A stretch of 64,000 bases of DNA from positions 62,001 through 126,000 of the forward strand of contig JAOWBW010000863.1 in the NCBI GenBank assembly GCA_026119855.1, written 5' to 3'. This DNA comes from Campanula takesimana. Lineage: Eukaryota; Streptophyta; Magnoliopsida; Asterales; Campanulaceae. The notes beneath the pieces are model-generated. The model was given only the letters and a program-made list of their open reading frames with translations. It searched no databases and was not told the origin of the DNA. The translations under genes and the position numbers were made by a program. Each line of letters begins with the position of its first letter. Positions within the stretch are counted from its first letter, which is position 1. This document shows, in pieces, positions 11,085 through 20,549 of the stretch.

Positions 11085-11911
11085 ACTCCCTATCTGTAAC
11101 GATAACACGCGGAGCAGTACATCCATCTATTATCGATTTAAGACAATTTAAAGCCCAAGTATAGTTGGATTCTTTTCTTCATGCATAAAAACAAACGCTA
11201 TGCAAAATGTCACGTTAGTTGAAGATACGCCAACAACTTCAAGGAGAGGCATCTTGTACCTGTTTGTTTTGTATGTCGCATCCATCAACAACACATCCGG
11301 AAAGGCACGCCATATCTCCAATGATTGTGGGTGAGCAAAAAATAAATCTTCCAACTCATTGGTTCTATCATTTGTACGACTATAAAAAATATAGCCATTT
11401 TGTTGTAGAAATGCCATAACAACCTGCATTTGAGTTCTACCGCCTTTTTCCGTAGCACGAAGCTTTTGACGTACATTGTATATCGTTTTGACAATAGACA
11501 CATTACCCTCATTTTGTTCCTTTAGAGTGGTCAAGATAGCCCGTGGCTTTACGAACTTCTTTGACAAATCCTCCACTATTTGAGCTTCATTTTCAGACAA
11601 CCGCCTTGCATATAGATGACCTTCCAATTTCGAAGAAGACTCATGATTATGTTCTCCACATATTATATTTAACCTCCATCCGTCACCCTCTCACATACAT
11701 TTTCCTTCCAATTCAAAGGGGCAACCAATTTTTTTTGTGCCAGTATTCCTAGTGGAGATTTTCTTACTTTTATATATTCGACCACGATCACATTTTAATT
11801 GAACAATAGATCCATATGAACTATTTATCGATCTTTTGATGACAATAACATAACCAAGAGAAAATCCCACACTATGCACCCAATCGATCAAATTTTGACG
11901 AGAATTGAACA
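11085..11911 (-). pseudogene. MULE transposase N-terminal exon: FAR1-type zinc finger and start of the DDE domain
   Basis: Minus-strand part of the same transposase, upstream of the E1 insertion. After a likely acceptor (GCATATTCAG, 11912) it encodes the FAR1-type DNA-binding domain: VFNSRQNLIDWV, GYVIVIKRS, and zinc ligands in KCDRG, IGCPFEL and ICGEHNHE. It continues through ARRLSENE into the DDE transposase core, with the first catalytic Asp in LLMDATYKTN and ending at VIVTDRE at the E1 junction. An in-frame TGA lies near 11690, within the zinc finger. Any exon further upstream was not found. With 3266-1281 this makes one split, dead gene. Confidence 0.83.
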
Positions 11912-12379
11912 CCTGAATATGCATAGTTATTAATACTCGGTACAAGAAAAAATCGAAACGGGACACGTAAGATAATATTACGGATTTTATTTTAGTAAAA
12001 ATACGGACAAGGAAAAAATAATTGTAATATGGTTGTAAAATTTTATTTTTGAAGGTAAAATCCTCCCATCTTAAAATGGAGTGAATTCCACTCCATCTCA
12101 AACAAGTAAAAAGGAGGAAAAAAACAAGTTGAAAGGAAAATGATAAAACAGAAAAATACTACTGTAGCAAATTTTTGAAGGTAAAATCCTCCCATTTTTA
12201 AATACTTTTTTTGTTTTTATATATAGACACTTATTCATAAATTTATAAAATTTATGGTGTTTAAATTTAAAAGAAATGAAAATTCAGCTTAACAAAAGAA
12301 AAGAAAATAAAACTTCTTTTTGTTTGCAAAAACTTAAACATCAAATAAATCTTAAAAAAAAAAGAAAGTGAAAGCAAAT

Positions 12380-12515
12380 TTTTGTGTGAGACGGTCTCAC
12401 GTGAGACGAGTTTTGTTAAGTGAGTAAATAATTGCTTCATTAGAAGCTGAGTGGGGCAAGCTCATTTTCTCTCTCATCGAGACCCGTCTCATACATGAGA
12501 CGGTCTCACAAAAGA
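12380..12515. mobile_element. Short MITE with GAGACGGTCTCAC ends
   Basis: The left end reads GTGTGAGACGGTCTCACGTG and the right end ATGAGACGGTCTCACAAAAG, with inner GAGACGAG and GACCCGTCTC forming further inverted matches. The middle contains GAGTGGGGCAAGCTCATTTT. A related copy with the same layout lies at 36262-36435. The transposon superfamily is not clear from this sequence. Confidence 0.55.
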
Positions 12516-12799
12516 CTTCCTCTTTTTTTTTCTAAGGAAATGGATGTACACTAACAACAAAATAATCTTATAATTATCAAAATGATAATAACTAATTTTA
12601 AGAGATTTTTTGAAGTCAACAATAATTTTTAAAAATAACAATTTAGCGTCCACAAAAAATATCAGTTAAAAAAAAGGAAAAAAAAGAGAGTTACTAAAAG
12701 GAACAAAAACTACAAAATTTGAGGATGAAACATTTATTTAGCTCAATTTAATGTCATTTTACATTTCTAATGAATCATAAATTTGTTACCAATAAATCA

Positions 12800-12881
12800 T
12801 TTAATGATTTGTCAAAGTAAGAACCTTAAATTGAGACAGACTAAAAAGGAAAGTAAAAACCTTAAATTGGGACGGAGGGAG
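12800..12881. mobile_element. Right part of a Stowaway-like MITE
   Basis: Ends ACCTTAAATTGGGACGGAGGGAG followed by TA, with an inner imperfect copy (CCTTAAATTGAGACAGACTA). The same right-end arrangement is found in the MITE at 40022-40342. I did not find the matching left end. Confidence 0.55.
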
Positions 12882-14149
12882 TAATATTTTTCCATTGTTT
12901 AGGAAATTTCGTTGTTTTGTTTTTAACTAATACTGTGTACTTTCAGGATTTGTGTGGAGTGCTTTTGTTATGCACTTCTTTGTAGATGAGGATTTTTGTA
13001 AAAATTATAACTTCAAATTTCAATTGTGTTTTGATTTTTTTTTTTCCAAAAGTGTCACATCGGCAGAAAATTATTTACCAAAATGTATAATATTATATGA
13101 AAACGCTATTGCCACTCAATTGTTTTGGGAGTTAGACTAAGCTATAGTCAAAAAGCAAATGTTATTTTTCCAAAAAAATAAAAAAAAATATCTTCGAAGT
13201 ATTAGTCATTGAAAAAATTATAACTCGTTATATATTCAAAAAAATGGAGTATTTAATACACACAAGTTCATTTCCTTGGACTTGCATGCTGTATACTCCC
13301 TCTGTCTTAAAAAAAAGATTTGATTTTTGATGGTCAATACAATTACATATGATCAAACATTAATATCAATTTTACATTCTTAGAATATTATACCCGGTCG
13401 GTCTCGAATCCGCAAGTGACATAGGCATTTGATTCATCTTCATTTTCATATATATAATCATCCTAAATAATAAACACATTTGTAAATATGTAAGAGCAAA
13501 TTTGAAATTAAGGCAATAAAGTATATTTTAAGAAAAAGTAAGTTAACATAAACCTTATTACTTGACTCTGACAAATCTTCTCTCCATCTTTCAATTTTAA
13601 AATTCAATTGTCCTTTTTTGCAGATTTAATAAGTGTTTATGTTATACAAAGAGAAAAGTTTAGTAAAAATCTGAACAATAAGTAACTATTCCATTATATA
13701 TATAACTTATTTTTGTCAAAGGAGTGGAAGGTAATAAATATTTAGTTGCAACCATATTGTGTTGGAAGTTAAAATAATTTAATTTTAAACAGTCAATTAC
13801 TTTGTAAATTGTTCATTTTCACCTTTTTAGTCAAATTGCAACTATCCGATACTTCTCTTTACTGACAAAGCATTTAAGGTTTGTTGGTGTAGGAACAGTG
13901 TAATAAAGCGTAGTAAATGAGAACATAGTCCATCAGTAGACAAGAACCAAAACCGAGGAAGAAATAAGGGTAGGTACTTGATTGGCAGCTTTTGCACAAA
14001 AAACAAAAAAAACATTGTGCACATAGAAAAAAAAATTGTGCAAATAGAAATTCCCTTACGATTTAAGGCTTGAACTCCGTAAGGTGTTTTTTAAGCGGGG
14101 CCGCAAGTATTTTTTTGGGCGAATCAGGTCTCAATGCGTATTTTTTTAT

Positions 14150-15405
14150 GACAAAAACTTGTATGATAACATATTGACCCGTCTAATAGTAGAGACAGGT
14201 CATTTTTGACCCATGACCCGGATCCATGACCTAGGGGCCCAAATTTATTTATTTTCTTTTTTAAAATTTTATACTCCCTCCGTCCCAGAGTAAGAGTCCT
14301 ACTTTCCATTTTGGTACGTCCCAGAGTAAGAGTCTTATTCCTAAAATGACAAAGAATCTTTACTATTCACCCCACTCATTCTCTCTCCTATTTTACTTTT
14401 ATACTCACAACACCAATCAATTCACTATTCTCTCCCACTCATTCTCTCTCCTACTTTACTTTTACACTCACAACATTTACATCACTTCCAATAGTTACTA
14501 ATAAGCGTGCAAATGAGGAGTATGACTCTTACTCCGGGACGGAGGGAGTATTATTATTTTTGGTTTTTTTTTTCGGTTTGTCAAAAGTAATAGTTACTAA
14601 ATGTAACAAACGTGTTACTTATATGTAATCGTTTGTATACATAAAAGTAATACATATATACAGAAAAGTAACAGTGTTTTTTTATGTTTTCTTCGTTTGC
14701 CAAAAGTAATACTTGTTACAACTAAAATGTAACGAATGTGTTACTTATATGTAACAATGTTTATACATAATTATAACACATATGTATAGAAAAAGTAATA
14801 ATTCAACAATTTACATTTTTAGAGCTAAAAACACTTGATTAGTATTACATGTAAAAGTATTACATTATCTATAGAAATATGTTATAATTTCTTTTATTAA
14901 AGTGTTACATTTACTTGTACAAACAATTACATTCATGTATAAGAGTTGTTACTTTTCAAATGTTACTTTCTTTCAAAAAATTAAATCAAAATACACAATA
15001 TTTTACATTTTTGCAAAAGCACTATTACATTTCAGTATAAAATGATAATTACATTTAGATATTGTTTGGGTTACACGTAATTATAGTTAGTATTACATTT
15101 GAAAAAAATGGGTAAAACGAGCTTTTGTTTTTGTAAAACAGGTGTTACGTTTACTTATGAACATGTTACTTTATATGTATACAGTCATTACATTAAGTTA
15201 TGGTAACTATTACTTTTGGTAAACGACGAAAAAGTCAAAAAAAAATATAAAAACTCAAAAAAAAAAACTTGGTTTTTTTTTTTGCCAATGGGCAGGTTAT
15301 GCCCCATGGGTCATGAATCCGGTTCAATGGGTCGGGTGGTTCAAAAAATCCATCTCATAGAAGAGACGGATATAGGTGTTCTCATGGGAGACCAGCTCTT
15401 TTTTT
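14150..15405. mobile_element. Fold-back-like element with degenerate inverted ends and a GTTAC-rich core
   Basis: The left end (about 14169-14240: GACCCGTCT, AGAGACAGGTC, GACCCATGACCCGGATCCATG) matches, inverted, the right end (about 15290-15395: GGGTCATGAATCCGG, AATGGGTCGGG, AGAGACGGAT). The core (14575-15230) is AT-rich with at least 14 exact GTTAC/GTAAC words. A Stowaway MITE (14274-14548) is inserted just inside the left arm. No coding capacity. Confidence 0.45.
14274..14548. mobile_element. Stowaway-type MITE (275 bp)
   Basis: CTCCCTCCGTCCCAGAGTAAG at the left and CTTACTCCGGGACGGAGGGAG at the right, flanked by TA at 14272-14273 and 14549-14550. These are typical Tc1/mariner-type MITE ends with TA duplication. 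Confidence 0.88.
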
Positions 15406-16481
15406 AATCAATCTATGGCTTTTTAACGAAAATCGTTATAAATCTTGTTAAGTACCCATGTGTTGTGCACGTGATGGATGGATTGGTTAGATTGAAGTTC
15501 ATAATACATTATAAGGGTTTTAATGCATATTCATAAATATAAAGGGTTGAGATTTGTTTTTTCAGAAAATAAATCTTAATATTAACAATATCATTAATTA
15601 ATCAAACTATAAGTAAATTATAGTAAAAACTTATATAATAATTATTAAAATAAATATTGTCCTTAATTATTATATTGATATAATTTAAATTTTTAAATTT
15701 AAATTGATAAAAAATTTGAATTAATTTTTTTAATATTGAATAATGAATCTTTATCATTTATAAAATCCTTTTATTCTTTCAAAAAATCATGTTATTTATC
15801 TCAAAAATAAAATTTTTATAAGAAGATTAATAAAGTAATATTTTTGTGAAAAATTAAATATTTAATTTAATTTCAATTTCATAGATATTATACATTAGAA
15901 AAATATACTCCGTACAAAAATTTTATGCACTTTGTATCATATTAAGATTATATTAAAAATATATAATTCTATAAAAATAAATATAAATATTTTATAAACA
16001 ATTTAGTTAGTTAATAATATTTTTAAAACAAATTACACTAGTTCTAGCCCCCCAATAAAAAATTACTTTCACCTAAATCAAAGGTACAACAACATTTAAA
16101 AAATAGTACAACATCTTTATGCACACATACTTTACATCATTAAAATAGAATGAAATTTCCAATTTTTATTACCCTTCTTCCTCATGTCCGGCCACACCAT
16201 GTCTCCGCCACAATTATCACTACCCTCCTTCCTTCCTTTACTCTATCCGACCACCTACTCTTCCCTCCCTTAACAGAAACACCGGCACTTCCCTCCCCGC
16301 TGCTCACCCCAGAAATCCTTCCCACTCCGTTTGCCATACACATCGCATCTTTTAAAGCTCGGCTCCTCAACAAGAACGACCAAAATCCTTCTCTCTCTTC
16401 GTCGATCTAGGTCAGTCCGCCCTCTCCATTCCAATTTGGGTCTGATTTTGCTCGAATTTAGGAGTGATTGAATGGGGGAGG
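15406..16481. other. AT-rich intergenic DNA, then a C/T-rich segment of unknown origin
   Basis: 15406-16130 is strongly AT-rich with no features. From about 16150 to 16481 base composition changes: a C/T-rich stretch has an 86-codon plus frame (16150-16410) rich in Pro, Ser and Thr and ends next to a possible splice donor (GATCTAGGTCAG). It could be the 5' end of a gene cut by E4, but no homology is recognisable, so I do not call a gene. Confidence 0.4.
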
Positions 16482-17106
16482 TGTCACGACCCGAGTCTCG
16501 AGGTCCTATATGGTACCCCGAACCAGGTGCGTGAACCCTGCTATAAAACCAACATTTTACCAGGCAAAGCAAGACGATCAATTACAGACAACTTTACGCA
16601 TACGGAAGAAATAACGACTAATATATACACACGACTGTGCTAAAGTCCACAGTCTAAATACAAGCACCATAAGTTTTACCCAAAAGACAACAGTATTTAC
16701 ATAACACTGTACAACCACGACCTCACCAACAACAACATACTAAACACTATACACAGCTACCCCAAAAGAAATACTACCTGAGGCTTCTCACCGACCTACG
16801 AACTCAACGCTGTCCTTCCCCGACCTCGCTGCGATCTAAGGAAAACAACAATAAAGGAAGGGGTGAGTCGAAACTCAGTAAGTTACTAAATGCAACAATA
16901 TGGCATGCTAGTATGCAACATACGTTTACTTTTAGCCTAGAAAATTAATAAAAGTAACAACACATCTTTAACAGGATATAATTAGCCACATAATAAGCTG
17001 TAAGTAAACACAATTAACGGATACGGGGTCGAGGTACTTCTCTGATTTTCACCAACGCTTTCAACCTTCTCTTTCATTCTCTTTAATTTAAACAATGTTA
17101 TATGTG

Positions 17107-17252
17107 CAGCACCCACATACGTAAAGTGACGCACCCACATGCGGTATAGTGTCGCACCCACGTGCGTAAAGTGACGCACCCACTTGCGGTATAGTGCCGC
17201 ACCTACGTGCGTAAAGTGACGCACCCACATGCGTAAAGTGACGCACCCACAA
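17107..17252. repeat. Minisatellite, about 22-bp unit, seven units
   Basis: Units of the form GCACCCACATGCGTAAAGTGAC alternate with GCACCCACATGCGGTATAGTGTC. I count seven CACC(C/T)AC words here and five in the matching place of the right LTR (30879-30975), so the array changed length after duplication of the LTR. Confidence 0.85.
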
Positions 17253-18800
17253 GTGAACCGGATATTCGTATTCACATATTTTACCTCAAACACACACGCC
17301 AGCTGGACTCAAATGCACAAGCAGATGTTTACTTGTCCTAAATCAATTCAACTAGGCCCAAAAGTAGCGGACCTTTCCATAATTCACATGAGCAACTGTA
17401 TCATATCTCTCATCAACATATAACCATACGCAAATACTAATCAACCATATGGCACATAAAGTGTCCATCATAACATAACCAATCCAAATATGAACCCATA
17501 AGTATAAGACTCAAAGTAAGTAATAGTGCAAGTCATATTGTAACTATCACTATCATTTAACACGCGCGTAATCGCAATTAATGATCCAATGATTTTCACG
17601 ATGCATATTGTGTCCCGTAATTATTTCCCTTCATTTTTAATTATGTTAATCACAATTATATTAAATTGCGATTATAACTTTATAGCTCCTTATTTATTTT
17701 AGGAACTTATTTTATAGGTCGGGGTAATTTTATAACGCCCTTATTTATCTTAGGAACTCTTTTTATGGGACGTGGTAAATATATTAAGCGCTATACGACT
17801 CCGTTGAGTCTTTTACTCTTTTTGAGTCATAATTATTATTTATAGTAGCACTACTCCACCGTCTCAAAATTACTATTACTAATACTCATTCTAATCATTT
17901 GGGACCATTTAACTAATTAAAATGTATATAAAATAACATATTAACACAAACATCACAATTACTTTTCACAATTTCATATTTGACAATAAAAGCATTATAT
18001 ATAGAATTTATGCACACTACTATAATTAAAGGGGAAATAGTAACTTACTAGCTGACGAAAATTTATCGATTAAACTTTCAAATTTTGCAGCTAAAATGAT
18101 CCTGAACACGAACTCTACACTTCTACGGAGTCGAATTTTAGAACGGAGATTTAATGAAAGAAAGAAATTAAGAACTTTGGGCGAAACCTTCGTTCTCGGT
18201 CAAGGGGACGGAGGACCTGTTCTTCTGCGCACGGGAAAATATAGATTTATGCCCCTGTACTTAAGTCAATGATGCAAATTTTCCTTATACAAGTTAATTG
18301 CCATATTAACCCTCGTACTTATAAAAATGGTTTGGAGATTAGAACTCCGTTATCTTTCCATCCAAAATATAACGAAATGGCTGACTGAGCTGCTTAGTTG
18401 GCTAGGAAAAGTTTCTACATGGAAACAAAATGCCTAAGTGAAATTTGATGAGTATGATAGGCTCAAAAATACGTCGTTTGGCACTTAATAGGGCTAGACT
18501 ACGTCGTTTTAAAACAAAAAGTACACTTCTTCTTCCTCCCTCGCACAGCCACCCACCCCCTTCTTCCTCCACTATCGCGATTCCATCATTGTCTACTATC
18601 GTCCTCCACCACCACAACCACCAACCTCACCACAACCACCAAACTCAACAATACCACCAAATTCACAATAGAAATTGAACACAATCTTCCGAGAATCAAC
18701 ATGTGATTAAGCAAAATCGAAGCCCTAAATTCTATGACACAACCTAATCAATTTACAGTCAACATCCGTTGACTTCCTTAAGGGAATTGAATAAGAGAGG

Positions 18801-18895
18801 TCAAGCTTGGAGAGTGGTGTCGAAGGACTGTAAGTCAACGTCGACTTGGTAGGCGGCGGCGTAAGAATTTAGCTTCTTCACGAATTGCTGGTGTA
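18801..18895 (-). pseudogene. Possible captured fragment of a UPF0496/At14a-like gene
   Basis: On the minus strand, between the MULE arm and the hAT MITE, a short frame reads QQFVKKLNSYAAAYQVDVD followed by LQSFDTTLQA. The SY-AA-x-x-D-x-x-LQSFD pattern resembles the N-terminal conserved segment of plant UPF0496/At14a-like proteins. It is about 30 residues, lacks the rest of the family and runs into unrelated sequence. If right, the MULE is a Pack-MULE. The identification is from memory of the family pattern and is moderate at best. Confidence 0.4.
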
Positions 18896-18930
18896 ATGGG
18901 AGGGGGATGAGAGGTAGGTGTAATGGGGGG

Positions 18931-19302
18931 TAGGGATGGCCAAAACCGGTTCCGGGCCCGGTTCCGGTTCGGAACCGCCGGTTCCGGTTCGTCAAAAGGG
19001 TGACCCTTAACCGGCCCGCACTTACCCCGTTCCGGTTCCGGTTTGGCACAATACGGTTCCGGTTCGGTCCGGTTCTGGTACGGTTCCGGTCCTCTCCTTT
19101 AAAATTATTGAAAAACAAGGGATTTTCGGTACGGTTCCGGTTCCGGTCCGGTTCGGCATATATGTGACCCTGAACCGGCCCGCATGCCTTGCGGTTCCGG
19201 TTCGTCCGGTTCCGGTTTCCTCCCCGGTTTGCTCCGGTTCCGGGCTTTTCCGGTCCGGTTCCGGTCCGGTTTTCCGGTTCCGGTCCGGTTTGGCCATCCC
19301 TA
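18931..19302. mobile_element. hAT-type MITE made of GGTTCCGGTTCGG repeats
   Basis: Ends are TAGGGATGGCCAAAACCGG and CCGGTTTGGCCATCCCTA in inverted orientation, with an 8-bp direct repeat ATGGGGGG on both sides (18923-18930, 19303-19310), as expected for hAT elements. The interior is almost wholly degenerate repeats of GGTTCCGGTTCGGTCCGG type and very GC-rich. It lies within the MULE at 18233-19690. Confidence 0.9.
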
Positions 19303-20063
19303 ATGGGGGGAGATGAGAGGTGTATTTGAGTTTTCTTTTAAAAATAAAGGTAAATTAGTCAATTTACTGTGAAAATATTTCACATTCTACCCCTTCATTT
19401 ATGAGGGGTGTTACTTGTAAATAATTATTTTAATTTTATTCTATTAACTGTCAAAACGACGTAGTTTAGAGCCCACCATACTCAGCAAATTCCACTTGGA
19501 CACCTAATCAACCATTTTTTGCCACTAAGCAGATCAGTCAGCCATTCCGTTAGATTTTGGATGGAAAGATGACGGAATCCTAATATCCACACCTTTTTCC
19601 TAAGTACGAGGGCTAATATGGCAATTAACTTGTATAAGGGCATATCTGCATCCTTGACGTAAGTACAGGGGCATATTTCTATATTTACCCTCTGCGCACA
19701 CAGAAGACTTCAAAATAAAGTCTATCCTCTTTATAATATTGAAATTTTCACTTAAGCTCCTTCAAGTTTAACTATTAACACATAAACCCTTTAACTATTA
19801 ATTTTAACCAATTGGCCCCTAAAGTTTCAACTTTACAAATGACCTCCTTATCATTATTTTTATATTTTAATTAAATTCCAATAAATATTAAATAACCTAA
19901 TTAACTCTTGTTAGTTTTGAAATAGTCATTAACTAACTCAAATTAGCTTATTAACATACTTTAATGTGTCACATAAGTCGCTAAAATGTTAAAACTACCA
20001 CATAATAAATCATATAAATAATGCAATGCATGGAATTTATATGCAATTGGGACGGGCGTCACA

Positions 20064-20080
20064 TCCTCTCCCCCTTGAAA
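20064..20080 (-). promoter_or_regulatory. E4 polypurine tract region
   Basis: Immediately inside the left LTR. The minus strand reads TTTCAAGGGGGAGAGGA, a purine run at the expected place for the plus-strand primer. Confidence 0.7.
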
Positions 20081-20339
20081 TAAATTCGTCCTCGAATTTA
20101 CTTACCGACTCAATCAATCAACCTCATATATATGTCTCGTATTTCTTACTATATTTTCATGTACCCTTTTCACTTTCATGATACTCCATACTATTCTCAA
20201 AAGAGGTAGACTTGTTCTTTCTTCTCAACCACATAAGTTAAATACCCGGCACAACCTTATGATAACATGTTTCTGGCTTTCAATGCATAAATAACACGAA
20301 TGCCACACATATATCTATCATGCATAATTACAAAATAAA

Positions 20340-20549
20340 GCAAACGAGTATATAAAATTTCACCACCTATCGATGGTAATCAGTAAATGCATAATGCATA
20401 TAGATCTAGTCCATGTCAAGTATAACGACAATGTCCTCTATAGGTAACACGACTAATCACTATATACAATGTGATCGCTCAAGCTTATATCAAGTTTCTT
20501 ATAAACACAAGTATCAATCATGTATTCTCTCATCGAAGAGTATACCTCT
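20340..20549 (-). pseudogene. E4 degenerate protease relic, part 2 (broken by E5)
   Basis: Joined across E5 to 29904-29965, the minus strand reads SLPYVLEVYSSMREYMIDT and onward, aligning to the SLPYVLEVSTPMGNCLIADK region of the E2 protease, with stops further on (near the position of ILGMDWLS). The remaining gag-pol is missing. A similar decayed segment occurs in E5 (about 24210-24345). Confidence 0.6.
20545..20549. repeat. Target-site duplication of E5, left copy
   Basis: CCTCT directly precedes the TGTAACGCCC terminus of E5; CCTCT follows the other end at 29899-29903. This is the 5-bp duplication typical of gypsy elements. Confidence 0.93.

Larger units (their letters stand above)
12102..14118. 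other. AT-rich intergenic DNA, no gene
   Basis: No credible coding region. It holds a GAGACGGTCTCAC MITE (listed), the right end of a Stowaway-like element ending at 12881 (TTGGGACGGAGGGAG before TA), and a lone left Stowaway-like end at 13295 (CTCCCTCTGTCTTAAAAAAAA after TA). The 62-residue frame at 12952-13140 has no recognisable features. Confidence 0.6.
18233..19690. mobile_element. Non-autonomous MULE inserted in the E4 LTR
   Basis: Long terminal inverted repeats: the left (about 18233-18482) and right (about 19440-19690) arms match inverted over about 250 bp, including GCCCCTGTACTTA, AAGTTAATTGCCATATTA, CTTTCCATCCAAAAT and ACGTCGTTTT. A 9-bp direct repeat TCTGCGCAC flanks it (18224-18232 and 19691-19699), the hallmark of Mutator-like elements. 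The uninterrupted site is seen in the right LTR of E4 near 31920-31930. There is no transposase. The interior holds a hAT MITE and a possible captured gene fragment. Confidence 0.92.
16482..20063 (-). repeat. E4 3' LTR (left), carrying a MULE insertion
   Basis: Starts TGTCACGACCCGAG and ends GGGCGTCACA. Without the MULE (18233-19690) and one 9-bp target repeat it is about 2,115 bp, close to the right LTR (2,123 bp). It has a GAGTCGAAACTC hairpin (16865-16876), a 22-bp minisatellite (17107-17252) and CCAGCTGGACT (about 17299-17309). Near 16555 it lacks a segment present in the right LTR. Confidence 0.88.

Noticed and set aside
16150..16410. 86-codon plus frame as a possible truncated gene
   Set aside because: Pro/Ser/Thr-rich, no recognised domain, cut by E4; not enough to call a gene.
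17200..17300. CRISPR-like array from regularly spaced repeats near 17.1-17.25 kb
   Set aside because: The units are contiguous about 22-bp minisatellite repeats without unique spacers, inside a plant LTR.
18945..19297. Arg/Thr/Gly/Pro-rich frames in the CCGGTT repeat
   Set aside because: Translations of a short repeat within a hAT MITE, on both strands; not a gene.
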